From contig DATAXP010000112.1 of NCBI GenBank assembly GCA_036272935.1, positions 1 through 40,782 on the forward strand: a stretch of DNA of 40,782 nucleotides, given 5' to 3'. Of the stretch, positions 16,027 to 25,633 are shown piece by piece (position 1 is the stretch's first letter; each line of letters opens with the position of its first letter). The stretch comes from DATAXP01 sp036272935. Its GTDB lineage: Bacteria; Planctomycetota; Planctomycetia; Pirellulales; PNKZ01. Made by a program: the position numbers and the translations under genes. Below the pieces are notes generated by a model, which worked only from the letters and a program-made list of their open reading frames with translations, was not told the DNA's origin and did not search any database.

Positions 16027-19000
16027 TCAATACAACATCCGCCGGACCAAGAAACACTTGTCGACGTTGTAATTCTCGCCGCGCTGGAAGGCGACGGGGA
16101 TCGTTCGATCGATCATGGCAAACCCGCGGTAGCGCTGCATAATTCCTGAGTCCGACCCGTATTCGCGCACCAGTTGATATCCATCACGATTAGGATAAGT
16201 GGAATCTCCGCAGAACTGTGAGCTGCCGACCTGCGCCGAAGGGATGCGTTGCACCTCGAAGAAGCCAACGGTCACCCACACGGCGTACACGTTCGAGCGA
16301 GTCGTGAAGAAGCCGCCCGTCTTGGTGAGCAATTGATAGCGGAAGAATGGATCGCGCGCCGGACAATTGCACATGTTCAGCCAACTAAAGGGCGGCCCGT
16401 TGACGGCGAACAGCGGCTCCGACGGAGGCAACAGCGCGGTGGTGGTTGGATTCCAGCGCCGCAACACGTTGCTGTCCGACATAAACAGCGACGACACCAT
16501 TGCCGGGTCGGGAACGCCCATGTTCCCCGCAAACGAGCGGAACGGCCGGAAAAACGAGGGCACGGCCGGGTTGAACATCGTGCTATTGGAGACCATGTAC
16601 TGCTGAAAATCGCTGAGCGTCCGTGGCGGTAACCCGGCGACGCTCATATTTGCCGACAACGCCGGGTTCCAATTGGCACGCGATGAAAATAGATCGCGGT
16701 AAGACTGTCCCAGCCGGCCGGCGATCCCGCCGGTACTGGTGACGGTTGGAGAGTTTGCCGCGCTCTCGGGCGAATTGAACGGCTCGGGGAAATCGTTGGT
16801 GATCGCCTGCCACATCTGCGGGTCGTCCGGTTGGCCAGTGACTGTCCCTCCAAGCGTCCCTAACTGATCGACGAGCGTGTTGAGGTTGACCTTCCCCGGC
16901 TCGCGGTAACGCGACACCACATTGAACGGCGCGACGAACGGCACCATCGGCGAGCAGACAGTTGGTACTTGAGAGTGGTTGGGGTAAAGGACCCCCGCAC
17001 CCGCTCCCGCGGATTCGACGTACGACACCTGCAAACCCGTAATCGACGAAACGGGCGTCGTGGTCGGCGAGGGAGTGACCGAGGCGGCGGGATTAACCAC
17101 GCCGGCTGGAGTAAGGACCGCCGGACCAGTTAGTAAGGCCGACGTCCCCGAGAAGCGCGAGGGCACCTCGACGAACTCGAAGATGCGATGCAGATTCGAC
17201 GACGGGCCTAACATCGCCGCCGACCCCGATACGGAAGGGAAGCCCGCGTAACTGCCGGTGCTGATTGAGCTGGCGAAGAAGTTCATCAAGTGGCCGTATG
17301 GAAAGCGTCCGAAGGGAACCACCGGGCTTGACGGTGTCGACGCAGCCGTGACGTTGAGCGTCCCGGCAATCGACGACGAGATGGTATTGGCTGTCGACGA
17401 GGCGGCCAGCAAAGCCGCGCTATAGCTTTGCGGACTCGGCACCGGCCATGGTAAGTGCGGTAACAGGCCAAAGGCGGGCGTGTACGCACCAGCGATCCCT
17501 TGCGTGAGCGTGAGCACCGACGAAAGCGACGCGGAAGGTGCGGCCGGATCGGGCCGGGGAGTGACGGTGCCCCAGAACAACCCTCGCCCCCACGAGTACA
17601 AGCTGCCGTCGAGCGTACCTGGCACGTACGTTCCGGTAAAGGAAGCGGGGTTTGCGTCGCCCAGCACATTGCCGGTCCACCGATCGCGAATTTCAGGATT
17701 GGTCTGGTAGCTGAACTCGGTTGTGAACTTGCCCGGACTGCTGGCCGGCACAAGCATCAATTCCATGGCATTGGCGTAGGGGCGGTTGTGCCAGGTCAGC
17801 CAAGGAAACGGTCGCTGCGGCGAGCCGATGTAATCGTTGTACACGAACGGGTCTGACAAGGTCGCCGTGGTGCTGTTGTTAAACGACGCGCTCATGCTCG
17901 GGATGTTCGCCCACGAGCCGCGCCCGAGAGTCCCGGAGGGTTGGTAGCGCGTGCGGCCATAGGTTTCGTTCAAGTAGCCGAGCGTGTGATGGCGCACCTG
18001 GTGCTTGAACGTGCCGGCCATCGAAGCTGTCGCATACGGCGCTTCCACGATCGTGACGCGCGGATGGTCGCTTACCGCAGCCCACAGAGGTGCTTCCGGC
18101 ACGGGCTCGGTGGTGACGTGGTACGTCCCGCTGTTGGTGACTGTTAGCGGCGGCCAAATTCCCACGCTCGCAGCGATCGGAGCCGATCCCGCCCCAGTCC
18201 AAGGATCGAGCATCGCCAGCGGGCCGGACAGTGTCGGGTAACCTGGCGCAGGAGTTGCCGTGGCGCCTTGGCCAAATTCGGCGACCCGAAAACCTCGCTC
18301 GCGGCTTTCCAGACACAGCAAATGCGATCCGCTGGTGACCGATGTGTCCACATGGCGGATGTAATTTCGCGTCGTGCCAGGGTTTTGCGGCGGGAAAGCC
18401 CAGCCGCTCCAAGAACTGGTGCTCGGCGGCACCCAGCCGGAACTGCTTGTCGGTGTAGTCCAAGCGCTGTTCGTGCTAACGGGCGTCATACTTTCGGCGA
18501 CTTGCGCCGTGCTGTTCGTCAGCGAGCTGGAGATGGAATTGGTACTCGCAGGCAAGAAACCAGCCGACGGCTGATAGGCGGTCTGTCCGTTGAACACGGT
18601 GAGATCGATCGGCATCCAATCGACCGTGAGGTACGGGTTCGAAACGCTGGCGGAGTTGTAATTTGGATCGTTCGGCAGCGGATTGTAGGGGAACGTCGGA
18701 TCAGCCAGTCGCTGTAAGAACACCGTCTTGTAATCGAGGATCGTTCCCGGCTGCATGATGCCGTCGGCCGCCAGCGGCGAGTTCGATCCGTTCGGGCCAT
18801 TCATCGAGTCGAACGGAGCATCGGGCAACGACCCCGTGGTCACATTTGTGCCGCCCGATACAATGGGCCCGGATGGGGTGATGGTGTTGATGCCGTTGAT
18901 CGACATGCTGGTCGTCACTTGATAGGTGTTCACCTGCCAGCCGGGTACCCCAGCAGCTAAGGTGGGGGCGGAATATCCGTTGAGCGGCTCGGAAATATTG

Positions 19001-22000
19001 AGTCCCTGAATCATCGTGGCGGCTCCGCCGCCCGCCATGGACGTTGAAACGCTCCAGGCGGGGTTTAATGCGCTGAGCGTAATCGTCTTGCCAACCGGGA
19101 TCATCACCGGCGGCTTGATATTGGCTACTGCGTTGTTGACCAGTGGCGTGCTAACGGTGGTGACCGCACCGGCGAGTGGGTAAAGCAAGGTCGACGATGT
19201 CGTCGCAACATTCAGCCCCGTCATGCTGATGGACAATGTTCCAGCGCGCGGATCCATGGAAATGATTTGCGGATGCCAATTCGCCGCCGCGGTTCCGACC
19301 GCGCTGGCCCCCATGGCCCGGGCGAGCGAATCGGTAAAACCGACGAATGTGGTGTTCACCAAGCCCGCGATTCCCGGGGTGTTGCTGCTGGTGGTGTTGG
19401 TGCCTGGAATCCCGGTGCCTGGTATTGGGTCGCGCGCCGGCCCCACGACGGCGTAACCGCCCGGGGGAAGCAGCGTGGTCGACTGTCCCATGTAACTTGC
19501 GGTGAATAGTGGCGTGAACGACACCGCATTGCCGATCACCCCCGCGTCGTTGGCAGATGAAATCGAGGCCGCGGGGGCAAAAAACACGTAGCGCTCGGGA
19601 ATGACCGATATGTTGGGATCAAGGATATTGAACTGCCCGGCGCCGGTTTGCAGCGTGGTGCTGTCGGGATGATAAACGCCCGGAAACGGCGAGCTGGGAT
19701 CGGTGAGCATCTCACGGATTGTCACGTTTCGCATCGGGGTCGGTAGCAGTGCCGAGGCGGTCGTGGCGCTAATGCTGCTCACCGCTGGCCCGAGGGGCGA
19801 CATCGTTGTCGTGTCCTGTCCGATGTGGCTTTTGCTGATCGCCAGCCGCCACACGGGACTGCCTTTGGCCGGAGGGTTTGCAGGGTTGCCGGCGATGCGC
19901 CCGAGATCCAGCGCGCCGAGCGATCCGTTGTTCGTAACCGTCGGCGGATTTGCGTTCATACCGGTGAGCATGGTCGTCGTGTTGTACAGCTCGCGCGGCA
20001 GATAGTTGAGCGCGCCGTCGTACGTCGATGGCGTCGGATTCAGCGAGGTGGGAATCGCACCCGGGCGCCCGGTGCAATACAGCTCGACGAACAACGAACC
20101 TTGCGGCAGCCGGACCTGATCGAAGTCGAAATCAGAAAAAGGACTAGGGATGCCCGTGGTCCCTGGCTTTCCTCGGGTGTACTTATCTGTAAGCGCCCGG
20201 TGTGTGGCGTCCGAAATGGTCTTAGGCGGAACCGGCTTCGGGTACGTTTCCTGATCGGTGTCGGCAATCCCCTTGTCGTGGAAGGCAAGTGTTTCGGTCA
20301 GCAGCAACTCGGGGTTTTCCATGCCCCAGACAAGGCCACGGAACGAGGTACTGTCGTCGGAGGTAGTGGTCCCGCTTAGGGTTCCGACAACGCCGTCCAC
20401 GTCCCAACCTCCCGGGTACGGAATGGTCAGGGTCGCCGAGAACGATGTCGTGTACGGGTTTCCCAGCGCAAATGGATAGATGTCGAATTCGAAGGGGGTC
20501 ATGATCGCGTCACGGTCCGCGAAATCAACGGCATTGATCGCCCATTGCGCGACACGGTAAGCGGTCAGGATGCGCCGCTGCTCGTCCACACTGACACTGC
20601 GGCCGTTGATGGTTAACGGGCGCAGCGGCTCCGCGGTCGGCATTGTGTAGTTGCTGTCCATGAGCATCATCGCCAGCACGTAGAGGTGTTTGGCCAGCTC
20701 CTGGCGGCCGTACATCTCGCACATAGGATGATTCATGTTGTTGACGATCATTTTGCCGTCCCAGGTGGCATCGAAATTCACGCCGCCACCGCCGCCGTCG
20801 AGCGCCGATTGTTTCCAAAGCGAGTTCTGCCCTTTCAGTGCTTCGGTCGGATCGTCGACCACGCCGTTGCCATCGTCGTCGTATCCGTTACCCAGCGGGC
20901 GATTCAGATTCATCCGCAGGCCCAAAAGCAAGTCGGGCGAGATCATGCGCGAAGCACGTTGGATCGTGCCGCCGGTCGGGCTGGCGATTGTCACCGTCAT
21001 CACGTTTCTCGAATCAAGCATGGCCGGGACGTAGGAATTGATCAGTTGGCTGTAGGTGCTAGGGATCTGTGTCGGACTCAAGCTTTGCGTCACTAGCGCG
21101 GCGCGCACCGCTGCCATCATCTTGCCGCGCAGCAAGTCGCCAAAGCAGAGGTTGGTGGCCGGGATTCCCATCCCGCCGACCGCCACCTGGGCCGCCAAGG
21201 CGTCGCGGATTTCGGGCGTCGGCTCGAGGTTCGGCATCGGCACGTCCCACGATTCGGTCGTCACGCGGTGTACGACGTTCGAATAGTCGCTGCGCAGCTC
21301 GTTGAACACGATCTGGTCCGAACGATCGTTCGATTGGGTGGTATCGAAGTCGCGTGGACGCAGAATGTGGCTCAGTTCGCCGGGGGTAAGCGGCGTATCG
21401 ATCTGGCTGGTGAGCGTCACGCCCGCGCTAGGAGAAGGATATCCTCCCAACATTCCAGCCCGCGTAACGATGGTTCCTCGCGCCGCATCGCGCGAGAGAT
21501 CGAGCTCCCAGGGATCGTCGACCGCTTCCGGCGGCAGACCTGCACTGCCCGGAACCAACGGCTGAGGAGCCTGGTTTCCATAGATCGGCGTGCCGCGCGG
21601 ATCGATGCCCACAGCCAGCCGCCCGTTCACGTCGGCCGGCGATCCAAACAACCCCGATTTCGACGTGGTGGTGTACATCATGGCGTTGCCGCGCGCCACG
21701 CGCTGATCGAAGGACGTGGAAAAGGTAACGGGCGCGGCAAGGCCGGGGGCAGAGGACGATACGTTGAGTGTCCCAATGGCTGTCGTAGTGTTCAGCAACA
21801 ATGCCGTCGGCGCCGGAGGCGTATTGTCGTCGCCGATCAACAATCCGGTGATCGTACTGGTTCCTGCGGTAAGACCGGCACGCGGCGGGTGATAGTATCC
21901 CGGCGTCTGAAAGCACGATGTCGCCGAACCCGTGGCATCGATGGCATGCGGCTCACCGTAGCGGCCGGGAATTGCAGGGCGCTGGATACCCATAGGAGCG

Positions 22001-24234
22001 TAAGGGCTGGAAGCACTCGACCGGTAGTTCCCGTCCCATTTACCTTCGAGCAAGAAACGGTAGGCGTTGCCGCGATAATAACGGCTTCGAGACGTCAACG
22101 TCTGTGGCTCGGCGAAAATCGGAGCAAGGTTGATATCGGCGACCGAAAACCCGGAGCCGACGCCCATGCCGACACAGGTGCTCGTCGCGACCGTACCGCT
22201 GACTGTCGAAGGATTGAGATTACGGTTCAAGCGGTTGTTGCGATCGACGTGCGGATGCGGGGTGGCGCCGCCGAACACTGAACCAGGAAACGCGTAGGCC
22301 ACGCGTGGCGCATTGATCGACGTAGGGTCGAAAAACGTGTTCAGCGGTTCGGCATAATACGTCGCGGGGGCGGAGCTTCCAGTCGCCGAGCCCATATTGC
22401 GCACGTACACGTTATCGGGAGGCGGGATGGTGGAACCGCCCGTTGGCGTAGCCAGCATGCTGGCCGATAGCGCATGGCCCGCAATGTTGTTGGTCAAGGG
22501 AACGGCAATGCCATAGCCATACGTGCCACCCACGGTGGTCGCGGTATGGACGCTATAGTGACCTGAATTTCCGTGGGCGTTGAGATTCAGCCGTCCATCG
22601 AGATCGACGCACAAGATGGCAAACAACGGCTTGACCATGCGACCGTCGGGTCCAGTTTGGACCGGCATTCCCAAGTCGACCCAAACGCTGTCGGGAGCGC
22701 CGTCGTTGTCGTTGTCGACGTCCCAGGGGCCGTTGACCGGATCGAAGTTGGTGTTGCCTGACCATTCGGGCTGGCCCGGTACCCACGTGCCGGAAAATGG
22801 GTTGACCGGCGTGTAGTTGTCGGCGGGATCAGGACGCAATGAGACGCGACGTCGCAAGTGTTTGTCGAGATTCCACCAATCGGTCGCGGCCCATTGTTGC
22901 TTGCCAGTCGATTTATATGTCCAGTAACGAATCAGATCGGGCCGGTGCAACGACGGAAACCGCACCTCCCAGAGAAAGTTGGTCGGATTGGCGACGAACC
23001 CGGCGAGCATCATGTTCTGGAAGTCGGGTGCGTCGTAATCCTCATCGGCGTCGGGGCCTTCAAGGTTAAAGGTATCAGCGTATTGGCTGCCATTCATCTT
23101 GCCGAAGCTGGGACGGTCCTTGAGATACCCCTGATAATAAGGGTTCGCTGGATTAGGCATCAACGCTAAGGGTGCCGGCGTGTTAGCCACTGCAATCCCC
23201 GATGGATCGGTCTTATTGAGCGACACAGTATTCAGGTATGGGATGAATCCATTAACAGGAACGGTCACATTTGTTGCGATGGCCGTTCCGGCGTAACCGA
23301 ATCCGGTGCCGTTGAACGGTCGGCCGTTGATGAGGAACTTATCGCCGAGTGCCGGCAGGGTGCCGTTGGGAAAGGGGCGGATCCACATCCGCCAATCATG
23401 GTTGTTCTTGGTGCCAGGATTTGGCGTAGTACTTGGAGTCGACGCCGCCGCGGGATTGGCGTTGTACCAGCGGATAATGTGCGTTGACTGCCCGGCGGCG
23501 TTGCCGGAGAGCATGGTGATCACGCGTCCCGCAAAATATCCTTCGGTCCGCGCAGGGAACACGGCAATGGGTGCGGCGACGCCGGTATAGAGCAAGTCGG
23601 CAGGCTGGTACTGGTCCAGCGGCCGATCATCCGAGCCGGTTGCAAGCGTTTCGCCGACGTCGTCGGCAACACCGGCGATGTTGCTGGGAAACTCGGTGCC
23701 GGCAACAAGCTGAATCGATGCTGCGGACGGAGTGCCGCCGTCGTCGACATTCGCGAAGCCGGGTTGCCGGTCGAGCCCGAAGCTAACGCCCCCCAACTCG
23801 ATGATCTGGTAACAGGCCATCGACGACAGGTTGGTGGTCACAGCATCGGCATAGCCGGAGTAGGTGACGCGGCTGAGGGCAGTGCCGCCGGCAGAAGAGA
23901 TATTCGGCGTGACCGTCGAGATCGCGCCGGCAATCGCCTCGCGTTCTCCGTAGATATCTTCCAGTAAGCTATGCGGCCCCACGACGGAATGCGGATTGCG
24001 CGAGCCGCGCGCCACCTGGTACAGTGCGTTCTTGATCAACGAATCGGGAAAGATCTCGCCTTGCTGCTCGGTGCGCGCCGCCATCGACGCGCCGCGACGC
24101 TGCGAGGAGGTCGTCATCACGAACGAGACGACGACCATCATGAACAGCGACAGAAGTCCAAGAATCACCAGCAGGATCACGCCACGGCGCGAGGAACGAT
24201 CCCCTGAAGGCGACCGTAGAATTGAGGCATGCAT
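16027..24234 (-). CDS. Giant GspK/PilX-like protein
   Basis: A single uninterrupted 2735-residue frame, a fifth of the window. The ATG at 24234 has GGAG 8 bases upstream. The N-terminus RRGVILLVILGLLSLFMMVV (helix about 18-41) has the Gly-Val start and lacks Glu5, as in GspK/PilX. GspK has a xVNLNT motif; here REPGKVNLNTLVDQLG occurs near residue 2448 and a related VDLDGRLNLNAHGN near residue 540, so the GspK-like core seems spread apart by very large Ser/Thr/Pro/Gly/Asn-rich insertions. Asp-rich, EF-hand-like loops occur near residue 505 (DVDNDNDGAPDSVWVD) and near residue 1115 (NGYDDDGNGVVDDPTEA). Classical GspK has about 330 residues. It is flanked by GspI- and GspJ-like genes on the same strand, the natural order of a pseudopilin tip complex. 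An adhesive, Ca-stabilised tip is inferred. Confidence 0.85.
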   Translation of the reverse strand: MHASILRSPSGDRSSRRGVILLVILGLLSLFMMVVVSFVMTTSSQRRGASMAARTEQQGEIFPDSLIKNALYQVARGSRNPHSVVGPHSLLEDIYGEREAIAGAISTVTPNISSAGGTALSRVTYSGYADAVTTNLSSMACYQIIELGGVSFGLDRQPGFANVDDGGTPSAASIQLVAGTEFPSNIAGVADDVGETLATGSDDRPLDQYQPADLLYTGVAAPIAVFPARTEGYFAGRVITMLSGNAAGQSTHIIRWYNANPAAASTPSTTPNPGTKNNHDWRMWIRPFPNGTLPALGDKFLINGRPFNGTGFGYAGTAIATNVTVPVNGFIPYLNTVSLNKTDPSGIAVANTPAPLALMPNPANPYYQGYLKDRPSFGKMNGSQYADTFNLEGPDADEDYDAPDFQNMMLAGFVANPTNFLWEVRFPSLHRPDLIRYWTYKSTGKQQWAATDWWNLDKHLRRRVSLRPDPADNYTPVNPFSGTWVPGQPEWSGNTNFDPVNGPWDVDNDNDGAPDSVWVDLGMPVQTGPDGRMVKPLFAILCVDLDGRLNLNAHGNSGHYSVHTATTVGGTYGYGIAVPLTNNIAGHALSASMLATPTGGSTIPPPDNVYVRNMGSATGSSAPATYYAEPLNTFFDPTSINAPRVAYAFPGSVFGGATPHPHVDRNNRLNRNLNPSTVSGTVATSTCVGMGVGSGFSVADINLAPIFAEPQTLTSRSRYYRGNAYRFLLEGKWDGNYRSSASSPYAPMGIQRPAIPGRYGEPHAIDATGSATSCFQTPGYYHPPRAGLTAGTSTITGLLIGDDNTPPAPTALLLNTTTAIGTLNVSSSAPGLAAPVTFSTSFDQRVARGNAMMYTTTSKSGLFGSPADVNGRLAVGIDPRGTPIYGNQAPQPLVPGSAGLPPEAVDDPWELDLSRDAARGTIVTRAGMLGGYPSPSAGVTLTSQIDTPLTPGELSHILRPRDFDTTQSNDRSDQIVFNELRSDYSNVVHRVTTESWDVPMPNLEPTPEIRDALAAQVAVGGMGIPATNLCFGDLLRGKMMAAVRAALVTQSLSPTQIPSTYSQLINSYVPAMLDSRNVMTVTIASPTGGTIQRASRMISPDLLLGLRMNLNRPLGNGYDDDGNGVVDDPTEALKGQNSLWKQSALDGGGGGVNFDATWDGKMIVNNMNHPMCEMYGRQELAKHLYVLAMMLMDSNYTMPTAEPLRPLTINGRSVSVDEQRRILTAYRVAQWAINAVDFADRDAIMTPFEFDIYPFALGNPYTTSFSATLTIPYPGGWDVDGVVGTLSGTTTSDDSTSFRGLVWGMENPELLLTETLAFHDKGIADTDQETYPKPVPPKTISDATHRALTDKYTRGKPGTTGIPSPFSDFDFDQVRLPQGSLFVELYCTGRPGAIPTSLNPTPSTYDGALNYLPRELYNTTTMLTGMNANPPTVTNNGSLGALDLGRIAGNPANPPAKGSPVWRLAISKSHIGQDTTTMSPLGPAVSSISATTASALLPTPMRNVTIREMLTDPSSPFPGVYHPDSTTLQTGAGQFNILDPNISVIPERYVFFAPAASISSANDAGVIGNAVSFTPLFTASYMGQSTTLLPPGGYAVVGPARDPIPGTGIPGTNTTSSNTPGIAGLVNTTFVGFTDSLARAMGASAVGTAAANWHPQIISMDPRAGTLSISMTGLNVATTSSTLLYPLAGAVTTVSTPLVNNAVANIKPPVMIPVGKTITLSALNPAWSVSTSMAGGGAATMIQGLNISEPLNGYSAPTLAAGVPGWQVNTYQVTTSMSINGINTITPSGPIVSGGTNVTTGSLPDAPFDSMNGPNGSNSPLAADGIMQPGTILDYKTVFLQRLADPTFPYNPLPNDPNYNSASVSNPYLTVDWMPIDLTVFNGQTAYQPSAGFLPASTNSISSSLTNSTAQVAESMTPVSTNSAWTTPTSSSGWVPPSTSSWSGWAFPPQNPGTTRNYIRHVDTSVTSGSHLLCLESRERGFRVAEFGQGATATPAPGYPTLSGPLAMLDPWTGAGSAPIAASVGIWPPLTVTNSGTYHVTTEPVPEAPLWAAVSDHPRVTIVEAPYATASMAGTFKHQVRHHTLGYLNETYGRTRYQPSGTLGRGSWANIPSMSASFNNSTTATLSDPFVYNDYIGSPQRPFPWLTWHNRPYANAMELMLVPASSPGKFTTEFSYQTNPEIRDRWTGNVLGDANPASFTGTYVPGTLDGSLYSWGRGLFWGTVTPRPDPAAPSASLSSVLTLTQGIAGAYTPAFGLLPHLPWPVPSPQSYSAALLAASSTANTISSSIAGTLNVTAASTPSSPVVPFGRFPYGHLMNFFASSISTGSYAGFPSVSGSAAMLGPSSNLHRIFEFVEVPSRFSGTSALLTGPAVLTPAGVVNPAASVTPSPTTTPVSSITGLQVSYVESAGAGAGVLYPNHSQVPTVCSPMVPFVAPFNVVSRYREPGKVNLNTLVDQLGTLGGTVTGQPDDPQMWQAITNDFPEPFNSPESAANSPTVTSTGGIAGRLGQSYRDLFSSRANWNPALSANMSVAGLPPRTLSDFQQYMVSNSTMFNPAVPSFFRPFRSFAGNMGVPDPAMVSSLFMSDSNVLRRWNPTTTALLPPSEPLFAVNGPPFSWLNMCNCPARDPFFRYQLLTKTGGFFTTRSNVYAVWVTVGFFEVQRIPSAQVGSSQFCGDSTYPNRDGYQLVREYGSDSGIMQRYRGFAMIDRTIPVAFQRGENYNVDKCFLVRRMLY

Positions 24235-24285
24235 GGCAGATGCTCCACAAGCGTGGGATTTCGACCCGTCGTCATCAGTTAAACG

Positions 24286-25632
24286 TCAGAGAGCCCATGC
24301 CGAGGTCCGATCGAGCACGATGGTCTTCTGATACACTCCGACCACCCCGTTGACGATGGTGGCAAAGCCTGACGTAAAGCCGGTTGGCGCCAAGGGCCAA
24401 TCAGGGCCTTCCAAACGAACGAGACGCGCCCAGGCGTGCACGTCGCTATTGCTGGGTGGAATCAGGTCGCTGCTGGCCGATCGCACTCGATACCAATAGA
24501 GGACAACCTGCGGCTTGGGGGTGGCGCCGCTCACGTACGACATTCCGCCGTTGCTCGCCGTGCCCTGTCCCGTAACCATGATCCACTGGTCGGGCTGCAC
24601 CGTCAGATACTGTTGAGCGGCCGCTTGGTCGCTGGGTTTATTCAGATCAGCCGCAAATAACCAGGCATCGCTGGCGTTAGCCGTGGTGTTGGTCGCCGTT
24701 GCATTAGGAAAATAGATCGTCGCTATCCGCTCCGCAGTCGGCGTGTAGGGTCCGGTGCTATTTAGGGTCGAAACATCGGCAATTTCGCGCTTAAAGCAAG
24801 CGGCCACGGCTACTGTAAACTGGCGAACTTGTAGCGCGCCCGCGATGCCTGTGGTTAAAGCTCCACTGCCCGCCTCTGCCTCCCACCCCGGCGCCACTGG
24901 CAGAGTCGCCAGTACAGGACTTGCCTCCGCGATGTCCGGTTGGATGGTCGCAAACCAACTGATGTCGCCCGTCCATTTGCGCCGCGCGATATAGCTTGCC
25001 GACACTACGGGCAATCCAATCTCGTAACTACCGATCGGCTTATATAGCTTGTTGTTGTTCGGAAGTGTGAAAGCCACGTCATCCGTCGAACGAAAAATGC
25101 GTTCGGCTAAGGCTACGCTAAGCGAAGTCGTTGCCGACGGCATCGCGCGGAGCGTCATCCGCGCGATCGGCGGCGCCGCGTTGATTACAGTGTTTCCAGT
25201 AGCGAGTTTATAAGGAAATGTCTGCACGACGTTTGCCGAATTTGTGTTGGTGGCGATCATCAATGGATCGAGAACGATTGGCGCGAATGGCGGAACTGAG
25301 GTCGCCGCGAGACCGGGCGGCGTCACGAACGATGAGACGGTGCCGTTGGCGCTTGCGATGACGTTGACTGCCGCAGCGCCGTTCGCAAACAGCCAATTCG
25401 TGGGGTTCAAGGCGCCGCGTACAACCAGGTCGCGAATGGCCTCACGTCCCATCGCGCCGACGCGATCGGCCTGATTCGCTCGGGCCATCTCTCGGCTTCC
25501 CACCGGCAGCAATGACGCCAACCCGAGCAAGCCGACGGCCAGCACCATGATTGCAATCAGCACTTCCAGCAGCGTTACGCCGCGACGCCCATCATATCGT
25601 TGCGATTCGGTCATGCTCGCACAGCAGTTCAT
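24286..25632 (-). CDS. GspI/PilV-like pseudopilin
   Basis: A 448-residue protein. The ATG at 25632 has GGGAGG 8 bases upstream, which rules out longer starts. The class III signal is DGRRG|VTLLEVLIAIMVLAVGLLG, with Glu at mature position 5 and the LAVGLLG extension typical of GspI/PilV. SREMARANQADRVGAMGREA continues the N-terminal helix. The C-terminal half contains tryptophan-rich beta segments (VLYWYRVRSASSDL, HAWARLVRLEGPDWPL). The previous gene ends one base before this ATG (TGACATG), so translation is probably coupled. The next gene, the giant GspK-like protein, starts 51 bp later. Confidence 0.88.
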   Translation of the reverse strand: MNCCASMTESQRYDGRRGVTLLEVLIAIMVLAVGLLGLASLLPVGSREMARANQADRVGAMGREAIRDLVVRGALNPTNWLFANGAAAVNVIASANGTVSSFVTPPGLAATSVPPFAPIVLDPLMIATNTNSANVVQTFPYKLATGNTVINAAPPIARMTLRAMPSATTSLSVALAERIFRSTDDVAFTLPNNNKLYKPIGSYEIGLPVVSASYIARRKWTGDISWFATIQPDIAEASPVLATLPVAPGWEAEAGSGALTTGIAGALQVRQFTVAVAACFKREIADVSTLNSTGPYTPTAERIATIYFPNATATNTTANASDAWLFAADLNKPSDQAAAQQYLTVQPDQWIMVTGQGTASNGGMSYVSGATPKPQVVLYWYRVRSASSDLIPPSNSDVHAWARLVRLEGPDWPLAPTGFTSGFATIVNGVVGVYQKTIVLDRTSAWAL

Positions 25633-25633
25633 G

